From DATCJU01 sp036562635 (GTDB lineage: Bacteria; Actinomycetota; Actinomycetes; Mycobacteriales; Pseudonocardiaceae): a stretch of 64,000 nt of DNA. The notes beneath the pieces were generated by a model, which made no database searches, was not told where the DNA came from, and saw only the letters and a list, made by a program, of their open reading frames with translations. This document shows, piece by piece, positions 34,080 to 42,642 of this stretch; within the stretch, counting starts at the first letter, position 1; each line of letters starts with the position of its first letter. Position numbers and translations under genes: made by a program. The stretch is from the NCBI GenBank assembly GCA_036562635.1, contig DATCJU010000143.1:1-64000 (forward strand), read 5' to 3'.

Positions 34080-35333
34080 GTGATCCGAGGCTCCCTGTGG
34101 AGACACCGCGACTTCCGGCAACTGTGGGCGGGCGAGACCGTCAGCCAGTTCGGCACCTCGATCAGCCACGTCGCCCTGCCACTCGTCGCGGTGGGAGCGC
34201 TGGCCGCCACCCCCTTCGAGATGGGTCTGCTCTCCGCCGCGGAGACCGTCGCCTTCCTGCTGATCGGCCTGCCCGCCGGCGCCTGGGTGGACCGCATGCG
34301 GCGGCGGCCGCTGATGCTGCGGGCCGACCTGGGCCGTGCCCTCCTGCTGGCCAGCGTGCCCCTCGCCTGGTGGTTCGACGTGCTCACCCTGCCCCACCTG
34401 CTGCTGGTGGCACTGCTGACCGGGGTGCTCACGGTGTTCTTCGACGTCGCCTACCAGTCCTACCTGCCCACGCTGGTCGGGCGGGAACACCTGGTCGAGG
34501 GCAACGCGAAGCTGGAGACGAGCCGGGCGGTGGCCCAGGTCTCCGGCCCGGCGCTGGGCGGGGGGATCGTCCAACTCGTCAGCGCGGCCAACGCCGTCCT
34601 GATCACCGGGTTCGGCTATCTGCTCTCGGCGCTGTTCCTGTGGCGGATCCGCGCCCCCGAGCAGGCACCGACCCGCCCCGCGGGCGCACGATTGCGCACG
34701 GAGATCGGGGAGGGCCTGCGTTTCGTCCTGGGCAACCCGCTGCTCCGGGCGATCACCGCGTGCACGGCGTCGCTCAACTTCTTCGGGTCGATCAGTACGG
34801 CACTCCTCGTGCTGTTCCTGTCCCGCGAACTGGGACTGTCCGAGAGCGCGGTCGGTGCGGTGCTGGCGTGCACCGGGGTGGGCAGTTTCCTGGGAGCGTT
34901 CACCGCCACGTGGTGGAGCCGTACCTTCGGGCAGGCCCGCACCATCTGGCTCGTCATGCTCGTCACCCTGCCGTTCGGGCTCCTGCTCCCCCTTGCCCGG
35001 CCCGGCTGGGCAGCCGTCCTCGCGGGACTGGCCCTGCTCACCAACACCTACGGCGGGGTGGTCTACAACGTGGCCCAGGTCAGCTTCCGGCAGACCATCT
35101 GTCCCGACCACCTGCTGGGCCGGATGAACGCCAGCATCCGCTTCCTGGTGTGGGGCGTCCTGCCCCTGGGCAGCCTGTTCGGCGGTGTGCTCGGCGAGTG
35201 GCTGAGCGTGCGCGGCGCGCTCTGGGTGGCGGCGGCCGGTTCCTTCCTCGCCCTGGTCTGGCTCCTGACCTCCCCGCTGCGCGGGATGCGTGACCTTCCC
35301 CAAGACCGGTCGGAGGTCACCACGGAAGCCTGA
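34080..35333 (+). CDS. MFS exporter (MFS_3 / enterobactin-exporter-like)
   Basis: A 417-residue transporter with about 12 membrane helices. It opens with LWRHRDFRQLWAGETVSQFG, typical of the MFS_3 group that exports siderophores, macrolides and other small molecules by proton antiport; the loop 2-3 motif reads GAWVDRMRRRPLM. Substrate not predictable. GTG 34080 is favoured by GCAGGG 7 bases upstream; TTG 34044 lies inside the operator-like palindrome and is unlikely. Regulator-exporter divergence suggests inducible efflux. Confidence 0.87.
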   Translation: MIRGSLWRHRDFRQLWAGETVSQFGTSISHVALPLVAVGALAATPFEMGLLSAAETVAFLLIGLPAGAWVDRMRRRPLMLRADLGRALLLASVPLAWWFDVLTLPHLLLVALLTGVLTVFFDVAYQSYLPTLVGREHLVEGNAKLETSRAVAQVSGPALGGGIVQLVSAANAVLITGFGYLLSALFLWRIRAPEQAPTRPAGARLRTEIGEGLRFVLGNPLLRAITACTASLNFFGSISTALLVLFLSRELGLSESAVGAVLACTGVGSFLGAFTATWWSRTFGQARTIWLVMLVTLPFGLLLPLARPGWAAVLAGLALLTNTYGGVVYNVAQVSFRQTICPDHLLGRMNASIRFLVWGVLPLGSLFGGVLGEWLSVRGALWVAAAGSFLALVWLLTSPLRGMRDLPQDRSEVTTEA

Positions 35334-35348
35334 CCCGACCCCGGCGGT

Positions 35349-36197
35349 TCACTCCTGGTGGTCCGCCCAGGACCACCAGGACGCGCTCAGCTCACCCTCG
35401 GCCACCAGTACCGCCGGCCCGGTCAGCGTGCTGCCACGTGCCCCGTCGACCTCGACCCGGAGCACCCCGCCGGGCACCTCCACGGTGCACCGCCCACGTT
35501 CCCGGCCGGCCAGGTGCAACGCGGCGGCCACCGCGGCGACCGTGCCGGTGCCGCAGGACCGGGTCTCCCCCACCCCACGTTCGTGCACCCGCATCCGCAG
35601 CCGGTCCGGAGCCAGGACGTTGACGACCTCGACGTTCACCCCGTGCGGGAACACCGCCAGGTCGTACCCGGGTGGCGTGTCCAGGTCCAGTCCGGTGACG
35701 TCCGTCTCGGTCACACACGCCAGGTGCGGGTTACCCACGTCGACCGCCACCCCGGGGAACGACCGCCCGCCGAACGTGGCGGTGGAGCTGCCGTGGACGC
35801 GGACCGGACCCATCTGCACGGTCACCGAGCCGTCCGGGTGCACCACGGTGGGCCGTGCCCCGGCACGGGTGCCCACCACCACCTCGCCCGGTTCGGCCAG
35901 TCCCGCCCGCACCAGGTAGGTGGCGAAGACCCGGACCCCGTTGCCGCACATCTCCACCACGGAGCCGTCGGCGTTGCGGTAGTCCATGAACCAGCTCGTC
36001 GGGTCCACGTCGCGGGGGGCGTCCGGTACCCGGTTCGCGCGCACGACACGCAGTACCCCGTCCGCGCCCAGCCCACGCCTGCGGTCGCACAGGGCACGCA
36101 CCCGACGCTCGGTCAGCTCCAGCTCACCGTCCGGGTCGGGGAGCAGCACGAAGTCGTTCTCCGTACCGTGCCCCTTGAGGAACCGCACTCCGCCCAC
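35349..36197 (-). CDS. dapF: Diaminopimelate epimerase
   Basis: A 282-residue PLP-independent epimerase converting LL- to meso-diaminopimelate for lysine and peptidoglycan synthesis. Both catalytic cysteines are present, in EMCGNGVRVFA and RSCGTGTVA, with FLKGHGTENDFVLLPD at the N-terminus and DVGNPHLAC in the middle. The GTG at 36197 lies 6 bases after TACGCT (TAnnnT) with no ribosome site, implying a leaderless start from its own promoter, although miaA ends only 42 bases upstream and readthrough is possible. Confidence 0.96.
   Translation of the reverse strand: MGGVRFLKGHGTENDFVLLPDPDGELELTERRVRALCDRRRGLGADGVLRVVRANRVPDAPRDVDPTSWFMDYRNADGSVVEMCGNGVRVFATYLVRAGLAEPGEVVVGTRAGARPTVVHPDGSVTVQMGPVRVHGSSTATFGGRSFPGVAVDVGNPHLACVTETDVTGLDLDTPPGYDLAVFPHGVNVEVVNVLAPDRLRMRVHERGVGETRSCGTGTVAAVAAALHLAGRERGRCTVEVPGGVLRVEVDGARGSTLTGPAVLVAEGELSASWWSWADHQE
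35353..35381 (+). terminator. Hairpin after the MFS gene, inside the dapF 3' coding end
   Basis: A 12-bp perfect stem with a 5-base loop begins 19 bases after the MFS stop and lies within the last codons of the convergent dapF gene. Confidence 0.5.
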
Positions 36198-36203
36198 GGG
36201 GAA

Positions 36204-36209
36204 AGCGTA
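36204..36209 (-). promoter_or_regulatory. -10 hexamer for leaderless dapF
   Basis: TACGCT on the minus strand matches TAnnnT and ends 6 bases before the GTG start. It sits in the short miaA-dapF spacer. Confidence 0.45.
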
Positions 36210-36239
36210 CGGACCGCCACCCGGCCCGACGTCCCGCCC

Positions 36240-37160
36240 TTACCGAACGGGTGCGCCCACCAGGTCCAGCGCGGCGTCGACCAGGTCGGGGCGGGCCCCG
36301 TCCAGCCAGGTGATCCGGTGGTCCCGTCGGAACCAGGACCGCTGGCGCCGGACGAACCGTCGGGTGGCTCGCGCCGTCTCGGCGGCGGCGGTCCGCAGGT
36401 CGTAGGCGCCGTCGAACGCGGCCAGCACCTGCTGGTAGCCCAGGGCACGGGACGCGGTGCGGCCCCGGCGCAGCCCGGCCGCCTCCAGTCGCCGCACCTC
36501 CTCCACCAGGCCGTGGGCGAACATCCGATCCACCCGCCGGTCCACCCGTTCGTCGAGCTCGTCCCGGTCCCGGTCCACCCCGATCAGCACGGTGCCGTAG
36601 CGCGCCGGTCCCGGCTGCGGCATCGTCGCCGAGAACGGCCGTCCGGTGATCTCCACGACCTCCAGGGCACGGACGATGCGCCGCCCGTTGCTCGGCAGGA
36701 TCGCGGCCGCCGCCTTCGGGTCCACCCGGGTGAGCCGGGCGTGCAGCACCGCCGGGCCGACCTCGGCCAGCTCGGCCTCCAACCGCGCTCGCACCGCCGG
36801 GTCGGTGCCGGGGAACTCCAGGTCGTCCAGCACAGCCTGCACGTACAGTCCGGATCCGCCCACCAGGATCGGCACCTTCCCGGCGTCCAGCAGCCGCTCC
36901 ACGGTGTGCCGCGCCTGGCGCTGATAGGCGGCCACGGAGGCGGTCTCGGTCACGTCCAGCACGTCCAGCAGGTGGTGCGGGACACCACGCCGCTCGGCCT
37001 CGGTGAGCTTGGCCGTGCCGATGTCCATGCCGCGGTAGAGCTGCATCGCGTCGGCATTGACGACCTCACCGCCCAGGCGGAGGGCCAGTTCCACACCGAG
37101 ATCGGACTTCCCGGTCGCAGTGGGTCCGACCACGGCGACCGGACGCAGCGGGGCAGCCAT
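36240..37160 (-). CDS. miaA: tRNA dimethylallyltransferase MiaA
   Basis: A 306-residue enzyme that transfers dimethylallyl to N6 of A37 in tRNAs reading U-starting codons. P-loop VGPTATGKSDLGVEL, NADAMQLYRGMDIGTAK, the GVPHHLLDVLD and ILVGGSGLYVQAVLDDL motifs, and the C-terminal RRFVRRQRSWFRRD are all present. ATG 37160 directly precedes the conserved APLRPVAVVGPT segment. The LigB-like gene ends 13 bases upstream, so the two are co-transcribed. MiaB, encoded at 40131-41612, acts on the product. Confidence 0.96.
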   Translation of the reverse strand: MAAPLRPVAVVGPTATGKSDLGVELALRLGGEVVNADAMQLYRGMDIGTAKLTEAERRGVPHHLLDVLDVTETASVAAYQRQARHTVERLLDAGKVPILVGGSGLYVQAVLDDLEFPGTDPAVRARLEAELAEVGPAVLHARLTRVDPKAAAAILPSNGRRIVRALEVVEITGRPFSATMPQPGPARYGTVLIGVDRDRDELDERVDRRVDRMFAHGLVEEVRRLEAAGLRRGRTASRALGYQQVLAAFDGAYDLRTAAAETARATRRFVRRQRSWFRRDHRITWLDGARPDLVDAALDLVGAPVR

Positions 37161-37173
37161 CACGGCGGTCAGG

Positions 37174-37908
37174 TTACGTGGCAGCACCGGTCACGGGGTC
37201 CCACACCGCCACGTGGTAGCCCACCCCGAAGGGTGCGGCCGAGTACAGCAGCTCGGCCCGCCACCGACGGTCTTCGGCCAGCACCGCCCCGGCCAGGGCC
37301 TGCCAGGCGGCCCGGCCGACCACGGTCAGTTCCTCGGCCAGGGCGGGGTCCAGCGCGAGCAGCGCCTCGGGATCGGGGCGCTCCAGGGCCTCCCCCACCG
37401 CCGCGTCGAAGGCCGGGGCGCGCTCGTCGGGACGGCCGGGAGCACGGTCCGGATGACGCGCCGAGCCGTCGCCCAGCACCAACAGACCCACCGGGCCGGT
37501 CTGCTCACGTACCAGACGTTCACCCCAGCTGCGGCACTCCTCCACCGGGGTGTCCGGGGCGAGCAGGTGCACCTGCACCCGGCGGGCGCCGACCTGTCCG
37601 CGCAGCCAGCCCGCGACCAGGGCGGGCAGTGGCAGCTCGGGGTCCGGTCGTGACACCGCCGTCCCCTCGGCCAGACTCACCCGTACGTCCCGACCGAACC
37701 CCCGGAAGGTGCCGGTCCGCTCCGGCTCGACCACCGCCGGGCCCGCCGGGTCGACCGCCACCGCGATCCAGTCCGGTGTGGCCTCCGCCAGGCGCCGTGC
37801 GGCGGCCACGCAGGCCGAGCGCACCGGTTCGGTCGCTCCGACAGCGCCGGTGACCAGCTCAGGGACCAACAGCGGGGGGTGTGGGACGACCGCGACACGG
37901 ATGATCAC
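37174..37908 (-). CDS. Class III extradiol dioxygenase subunit B-like protein of the miaA operon
   Basis: A 244-residue protein with the LigB-like fold. VAVVPHPPLLVPELVTG opens it like a class III dioxygenase, and LLVLGDGSARHPDRAPGRPDERAPAFDA recalls the GDLSH..FD region. Only some expected metal His residues are evident, so catalysis is uncertain. The protein sits beside miaA as in mycobacteria, where the homologue is uncharacterised. TAGCCT lies 7 bases before GTG 37908 with no ribosome site, so a leaderless start is likely. Function unknown. Confidence 0.75.
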   Translation of the reverse strand: MIIRVAVVPHPPLLVPELVTGAVGATEPVRSACVAAARRLAEATPDWIAVAVDPAGPAVVEPERTGTFRGFGRDVRVSLAEGTAVSRPDPELPLPALVAGWLRGQVGARRVQVHLLAPDTPVEECRSWGERLVREQTGPVGLLVLGDGSARHPDRAPGRPDERAPAFDAAVGEALERPDPEALLALDPALAEELTVVGRAAWQALAGAVLAEDRRWRAELLYSAAPFGVGYHVAVWDPVTGAAT

Positions 37909-37915
37909 ACTGCGC

Positions 37916-37921
37916 AGGCTA
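37916..37921 (-). promoter_or_regulatory. -10 hexamer for the LigB-like / miaA operon
   Basis: TAGCCT on the minus strand fits TAnnnT and ends 7 bases before the GTG start, heading a LigB-like-miaA transcript. Confidence 0.45.
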
Positions 37922-38111
37922 ACGGTGTCCGATCGCAACCGACGGGCGTTGGTTCCCCCCTTGGAGTACCGATGCGCCGCCTCACCTGTTTGAATGCGCG
38001 CGCGGGGATGATGGGTGAGGAGTGCATCCCCAGTTGCTGGGCCCCGCCAGAGCGGGGCGTCCGCGAGCACACGACGCGGACACGAGGCGGGCAGCGAGGA
38101 GGAAGCCGGCG

Positions 38112-39437
38112 ATGACCGAGCAGGGAACGACCCCGGAGACCGTGGCGAGGGACACCGAGGGGCATCAGACGGGCGTCCAGCATTCCGGGGGCCAGCCGGC
38201 ACCCCACGTGCCGGCTGCGTTGAGCGACCCCGCTCGCTGGGGGCGGGTCGACGCCGACGGCACGGTGTACGTGCGCACCGCGGAGGGCGAGCGCGTGGTC
38301 GGCTCCTGGCAGGCGGGCGATCCTGCCGAGGGATTGGTCCACTACGCGCGGAAGTTCGACGACCTGCGCACCGAGGTGGAACTGCTGGAAACGCGCATCA
38401 CCTCCGGCGCCGGGGATCCGAAGCAGGCGTTGGCCAGTGCCAAGCACCTGCGTGAGGGTCTGGACGACGCCGCCGTGGTGGGTGACCTGGCGGCGCTCGT
38501 CGCACGGGCCGACCACGTGGTGGCGCTGGCCGAGCATGCGGTGGAGACGGCGAAGGCGGCCAGGGAGCAGGCGCGGGCCGAGGCGGTCGCGCGCAAGCAG
38601 GCGCTGGTCGAGGAGGCCGAACAGATCGCGGCCGAGTCCACGCAGTGGAAGGCGGCCGGCGACCGGCTCCGAGCCATGTTGGAGGAGTGGAAGACCATCC
38701 GCGGGGTGGACCGCAAGACCGACGAGCAGCTGTGGCGGCGGTTCACCAAGGCACGGGACGCCTTCAACCGGCGTCGCGGCTCCCACTTCGCCGAGCTGGA
38801 CCGGCAGCGGGCTGCGGCGAAGGCGCGCAAGCAGGAGATCGTGGCCGAGGCCGAGGAGCTGGCCGAGTCCACCGACTGGAGCGAGACCGCCAACCGCTAC
38901 CGCGAGTTGATGGCCGAGTGGAAGGCCGCCGGCCGGGCGCCCAAGGAGGCCGACGACGCGCTGTGGCAGCGGTTCCGGGCCGCGCAGGACCGGTTCTTCG
39001 CCCGCCGTGCGGAGGCGTTCAGCGAGCGCAACGCCGAGCTCGCCGAGAACGCGCGGCTGAAGGAGGAACTGCTGGCCGAGGCGGAGCAGATCGACCCCTC
39101 GGTCGACCTCGAGGCGGCGCGGGCCCAGCTCTACCGCATCCAGGAGCGCTGGGACCAGATCGGCCGGGTGCCGCGGGAGCGGGTGCGGGAACTGGAGGGC
39201 CGGCTGCGCGCGGTCGAGGAGCGGGTCCGGGCGGCTGTGGACGCCCAGTGGCGCCGCAGCGACCCCGAGGCCGACGCCCGGGTCGCCCAGTTCCGGGAGC
39301 GGGTCGCACAGTTCGAGGCCCAGGCGGCCAAGGCCCGCGCTGCCGGCGACATCAAGCGCGCCGAGCAGGCGGAGGCCCAGGCCGCACAGTGGCGGGAGTG
39401 GCTGGCCGCGGCCGAGGCGGCGGTGGCCAACCGCTGA
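38112..39437 (+). CDS. DUF349 coiled-coil protein
   Basis: A 441-residue soluble, highly helical protein. After a variable 50-residue N-terminus come helical DUF349 units at about 180-250 (ESTQWKAAGDRLRAMLEEWKTI, then LWRRFTKARDAF), 255-325 (STDWSETANRYRELMAEWK, then LWQRFRAAQDRFFARR) and a third, partial one near 340-375. Each has the W-x(10)-EWK pattern and an LW.RF..A...F turn. The rest is Glu/Ala/Arg coiled coil. The orthologue in mycobacteria sits in the same miaA-miaB interval and is of unknown function. The start ATG has GAGGAAG upstream. Confidence 0.88.
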   Translation: MTEQGTTPETVARDTEGHQTGVQHSGGQPAPHVPAALSDPARWGRVDADGTVYVRTAEGERVVGSWQAGDPAEGLVHYARKFDDLRTEVELLETRITSGAGDPKQALASAKHLREGLDDAAVVGDLAALVARADHVVALAEHAVETAKAAREQARAEAVARKQALVEEAEQIAAESTQWKAAGDRLRAMLEEWKTIRGVDRKTDEQLWRRFTKARDAFNRRRGSHFAELDRQRAAAKARKQEIVAEAEELAESTDWSETANRYRELMAEWKAAGRAPKEADDALWQRFRAAQDRFFARRAEAFSERNAELAENARLKEELLAEAEQIDPSVDLEAARAQLYRIQERWDQIGRVPRERVRELEGRLRAVEERVRAAVDAQWRRSDPEADARVAQFRERVAQFEAQAAKARAAGDIKRAEQAEAQAAQWREWLAAAEAAVANR

Positions 39438-39451
39438 CACCGGTGACCGGA

Positions 39452-39486
39452 CGGGCCGGGACCAGGGTCGCCCTGGTCCCGGCCCG
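39452..39486 (+). terminator. Hairpin after the DUF349 gene
   Basis: A 16-bp perfect stem with a 3-base TCG loop starts 14 bases past the DUF349 stop. It also faces the convergent membrane-protein gene. Confidence 0.72.
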
Positions 39487-39537
39487 CGGTGTTCACGGGA
39501 CGTGCGGGGCGTTCCCGGGCAGACACACCGCGACGGT

Positions 39538-40134
39538 TCAGGACGGGCGGGACCAGGCGATCCGCAACCACTGCACGGCGATCACCGCCTGAGCGAGGAG
39601 CGCGACGACCAGACCGGCGCCCGGGCCCGGGCCGGGAACGTGCCCCTCGGAGGTCTGCTGGGTCCAGACGGCCAGGACACCGAGGACGGTGGCCACCGAG
39701 CAGACGAGCGCGCACACCCAGGCCAGTCCCCAGCGGCGCAGCACCAGCGTGAGCGCGGAGAGGAGCACCCCGCCGAGCAGGCTGGCCCCGGCGAACAGGC
39801 GGGGCAGCACCCCGACGTGCTGTCCCGGTTCGGCGGCACCCAGGAGCACGTCCCAGCCCGGGGCCGACTCCACCCACGGCAGGACGGCCGCCAGCAACAA
39901 CACCAACGCCCCGACGGCGATGACCAACGCCCGCACCCCGGGGTCGATGGCGCTGATCACCCTGCGCTCGACCTGCTCCAGCTCGGCACGCAACGCCGCG
40001 ACCTCCTGCGGCTCCTCGTTCCGCCGGGAGCCGCTCTCGGACCGGTGACCCCGGTCCTGCCCACGTGCACCGTCCCGGCGGGTCCCGGTGTTCCGGTCCG
40101 GTTCGGAGCCGGACGACGAGCTGGTACGGCTCAT
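39538..40134 (-). CDS. Four-helix membrane protein, miaB-linked
   Basis: A 198-residue protein. The N-terminal 55 residues are charged and cytoplasmic, with a short coil EVAALRAELEQVERRVI. Four membrane helices follow: ALVIAVGALVLLLAAVLPWV, LFAGASLLGGVLLSALTLV, LAWVCALVCSVATVLGVLAVW and GLVVALLAQAVIAVQWLRI. The ATG overlaps the miaB stop by four bases, so translation is coupled to miaB. A protein of this kind sits at the same place in mycobacteria (between the DUF349 protein and miaB). Function unknown. Confidence 0.82.
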   Translation of the reverse strand: MSRTSSSSGSEPDRNTGTRRDGARGQDRGHRSESGSRRNEEPQEVAALRAELEQVERRVISAIDPGVRALVIAVGALVLLLAAVLPWVESAPGWDVLLGAAEPGQHVGVLPRLFAGASLLGGVLLSALTLVLRRWGLAWVCALVCSVATVLGVLAVWTQQTSEGHVPGPGPGAGLVVALLAQAVIAVQWLRIAWSRPS

Positions 40135-41612
40135 TGCGCAGCACACCCTCCGACCGCCGGCGCGGAGGCAGGGGGCGCACCGAAACCGGGCAGGCCGAGG
40201 CTCACCCCGGAGGTCTTCGGGCGCACACCCGCTTCCCAGTTGTCCCCTGCCCGGGTGCGCCGGTGTGCCTGGACCGGCCCGTCGGCCACCAGGTGGTGCG
40301 GGGCACCGTAGGTGACCGTCACGTGCACGATGTCTCCCGGGCGGATCTCGCGGTCCACCGCGTCACCCACAGGGGTGAAGTGGACCAGACGCCCGTCCCG
40401 GGCTCGGCCGCTCATCCGCCGCGTCTCGGTGTCCTTGCGGCCCTCGCCCTCGGCGACCAGCACCTCGAGCGTCTGCCCGACCAGCTGCCGGTTCAGCTCC
40501 CAGGAGATCTCCTCCTGCAGGGCGACCAGCCGGTCATAACGCTCCTGCACGACCTCCTTGGGCACCTGGTTCTCCATCTCGGCGGCGGGGGTGCCGGGCC
40601 GCTTGGAGTACTGGAAGGTGAACGCCCCGGCGAACCGCGCCTGCCGCACCACGTCCAGCGTGGCCTGGAAGTCCTCCTCGGTCTCGCCCGGGAAGCCCAC
40701 GATGATGTCGGTGGTGATCGCCGCGTCCGGCATCGCCGCCCGCACCTTGTCGAGGATCGACAGGTAGCGCTCGGCGCGGTAGGAGCGGCGCATCGCCTTC
40801 AGCACCCGGTCCGAGCCGGACTGCAGCGGCATGTGCAGCTGGTGGCACACCACGGGTGTCTCGGCCATGGCCGCGATGACGTCGTCGGTGAAGTCCCGCG
40901 GGTGCGGTGAGGTGAACCGGAGCCGCTCCAGCCCTTCGATCTCCCCACAGGCACGCAGCAGCTTGCCGAACGCGTAGCGGTCGCCGAACTCCACCCCGTA
41001 GGAGTTGACGTTCTGTCCCAGCAGGGTCACCTCGAGCACGCCCTCGGCGACCAGGGCCTCGACCTCGGCCAGCACCTCACCGGGCCGACGGTCCTTCTCC
41101 CGGCCGCGCAACGAGGGCACGATGCAGAACGTGCAGGTGTTGTTGCAGCCGACCGAGATCGACACCCACCCGGAGTAGGCCGACTCCCGGCGCGCCGGCA
41201 GTGTCGACGGGAAGACCTCCAGCGACTCCAGGATCTCCACCTGGGCCTCGGCGTTGTGCCGTGCCCGCTCCAGCAGCACCGGCAGCGAACCGATGTTGTG
41301 CGTGCCGAAGACGACGTCCACCCAGGGAGCACGCTTGACGATCTCGCCGCGGTCCTTCTGCGCCAGACAGCCGCCCACGGCGATCTGCATCCCCGGGTTC
41401 TTCTTCTTCACCGGATGCAGGTGTCCCAGGTTGCCGTACAACCGGTTGTCCGCGTTCTCCCGGACCGCACAGGTGTTGAACACGACCACGTCGGGCACGC
41501 TGCCCTCGGGGGCAGGCACGTACCCCGCCTCCTCCAGCAGCCCAGCCAGCCGCTCGGAGTCGTGCACGTTCATCTGACATCCGTAGGTGCGGATCTCGTA
41601 CGTCCGGGACAA
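40131..41612 (-). CDS. miaB: tRNA-2-methylthio-N6-dimethylallyladenosine synthase MiaB
   Basis: A 493-residue radical-SAM methylthiotransferase adding a methylthio group to i6A37 in tRNA. The N-terminal domain supplies the auxiliary cluster Cys in RTYGCQMN, NTCAVREN and VGGCLAQ. The radical-SAM motif is GCNNTCTFCIVPS, followed by LLGQNVNSYG and TTDIIVGFPGETEEDF. A TRAM domain closes the core (about 375-440), then a 50-residue extension. The start is a TTG at 41612 with AAGGGG 8 bases upstream, giving MSRTYEIRTYGC; longer upstream frames lack conservation. It works with miaA (36240-37160). Confidence 0.95.
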   Translation of the reverse strand: MSRTYEIRTYGCQMNVHDSERLAGLLEEAGYVPAPEGSVPDVVVFNTCAVRENADNRLYGNLGHLHPVKKKNPGMQIAVGGCLAQKDRGEIVKRAPWVDVVFGTHNIGSLPVLLERARHNAEAQVEILESLEVFPSTLPARRESAYSGWVSISVGCNNTCTFCIVPSLRGREKDRRPGEVLAEVEALVAEGVLEVTLLGQNVNSYGVEFGDRYAFGKLLRACGEIEGLERLRFTSPHPRDFTDDVIAAMAETPVVCHQLHMPLQSGSDRVLKAMRRSYRAERYLSILDKVRAAMPDAAITTDIIVGFPGETEEDFQATLDVVRQARFAGAFTFQYSKRPGTPAAEMENQVPKEVVQERYDRLVALQEEISWELNRQLVGQTLEVLVAEGEGRKDTETRRMSGRARDGRLVHFTPVGDAVDREIRPGDIVHVTVTYGAPHHLVADGPVQAHRRTRAGDNWEAGVRPKTSGVSLGLPGFGAPPASAPAVGGCAAQ

Positions 41613-41661
41613 CTTCTCAACCCCTTCTTGTCCAGTGTCCCAGGGTACGGCGGACGAGCGG

Positions 41662-41667
41662 GACAAT
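41662..41667 (+). promoter_or_regulatory. Possible -10 hexamer before the TAXI gene
   Basis: GACAAT deviates from TAnnnT by one base and ends 6 bases before the GTG start, in the 61-base divergent spacer from miaB. Confidence 0.3.
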
Positions 41668-41673
41668 GCGCAG

Positions 41674-42642
41674 GTGTCTCCGTCCGCCTCACCGCCGCTG
41701 GTCCGACGCCGTTTTCTGGCACTGCTCGGCGCCCTGCCGGCTCTGAGCGTCCTCACCGCGGGGTGCAGCACCCGCAGGCTCGACGGGGTGCACCTGACCA
41801 TCGCCACCGGCAGCACCGACGGCGTCTACCACGTCCTCGGTTCGGTGCTGGCCGACGCCTGGGCCGCACGACTGGGGATCCCCCGTCCGACCGTCCTGGT
41901 CACGGCCGGCTCGGTGGAGAACGTGGCGAAGCTGCGGAACCGGGAGGCCAACGTGGCCTTCAGCCAGGTCGACAGCGCCGCCGAGCCGGCCCCGGGGGCC
42001 CTGCCGTTGCAGGCCCTGGCCCGGGTGCACGACGACTACCTCCACGTCGTGGTGCGTGCCGACCTTCCGGCCCGACGGCTGCCCGAGCTACGCGGGACCC
42101 GGGTGTCCATCGGTTCCCCCCACTCCGGGGTGCAGCTGACCGCGCGACGGTTGCTGGCCGCGGCCGGGCTGGACCCGGACCGGGACGTCCTCGCGGTGCA
42201 GTTGGGCCTCAACGCCTCGATCGAGGCGTTGCTGGCACGCCGGATCGACGCGTTCTTCTGGTCGGGCGGCCTGCCCACCGCCGGGGTACGTCGACTGATC
42301 CTGTCCAAGGAGGTCCCGATCCGCCTGCTGGACCTGGAGGACCAGGTCACGGTCCTGCGCAGCGAGTACGGCTTCTACGACGCGGGCACCATCCCGGCGT
42401 CCACCTACTCCCTGGGGGAACCGGTCACCACCTTGGTCGTGCGCAACTTCCTGTTGGTGCCCGCCGACCTGCGCGAGGAGGTCGCCGAGGCGCTCACCAG
42501 GGGGCTGTTCGACTCCCTGACCGACCTGGCCGACGCCAACCCGGCCGCCCGCACCATCGGTCTGCGCTCGGCGATCGGCACCGATCCGGTACCGCTGCAC
42601 CCCGGCGCGGAGCGGTTCTACCGGTCGGTCAAGAAGCGCTGA
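41674..42642 (+). CDS. TAXI-family solute-binding lipoprotein
   Basis: A 322-residue TRAP-associated extracytoplasmic immunogenic (TAXI) solute receptor. The N-terminus MSPSASPPLVRRRFL has a twin-Arg-like RRR followed by a hydrophobic core and the lipobox LTAGC (Cys32), so it is surface tethered. The core has the family opening LTIATGSTDGVYHVLGSVLAD, then VENVAKLRNREANVAFSQVDSA, GTRVSIGSPHSGVQLTARRLL and FFWSGGLPTAG. No TRAP membrane subunits follow; instead a two-component system is convergent and overlaps its 3' end by 25 bases. It may act as a sensory receptor; ligand unknown (family members bind glutamate or carboxylates). Confidence 0.88.
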   Translation: MSPSASPPLVRRRFLALLGALPALSVLTAGCSTRRLDGVHLTIATGSTDGVYHVLGSVLADAWAARLGIPRPTVLVTAGSVENVAKLRNREANVAFSQVDSAAEPAPGALPLQALARVHDDYLHVVVRADLPARRLPELRGTRVSIGSPHSGVQLTARRLLAAAGLDPDRDVLAVQLGLNASIEALLARRIDAFFWSGGLPTAGVRRLILSKEVPIRLLDLEDQVTVLRSEYGFYDAGTIPASTYSLGEPVTTLVVRNFLLVPADLREEVAEALTRGLFDSLTDLADANPAARTIGLRSAIGTDPVPLHPGAERFYRSVKKR

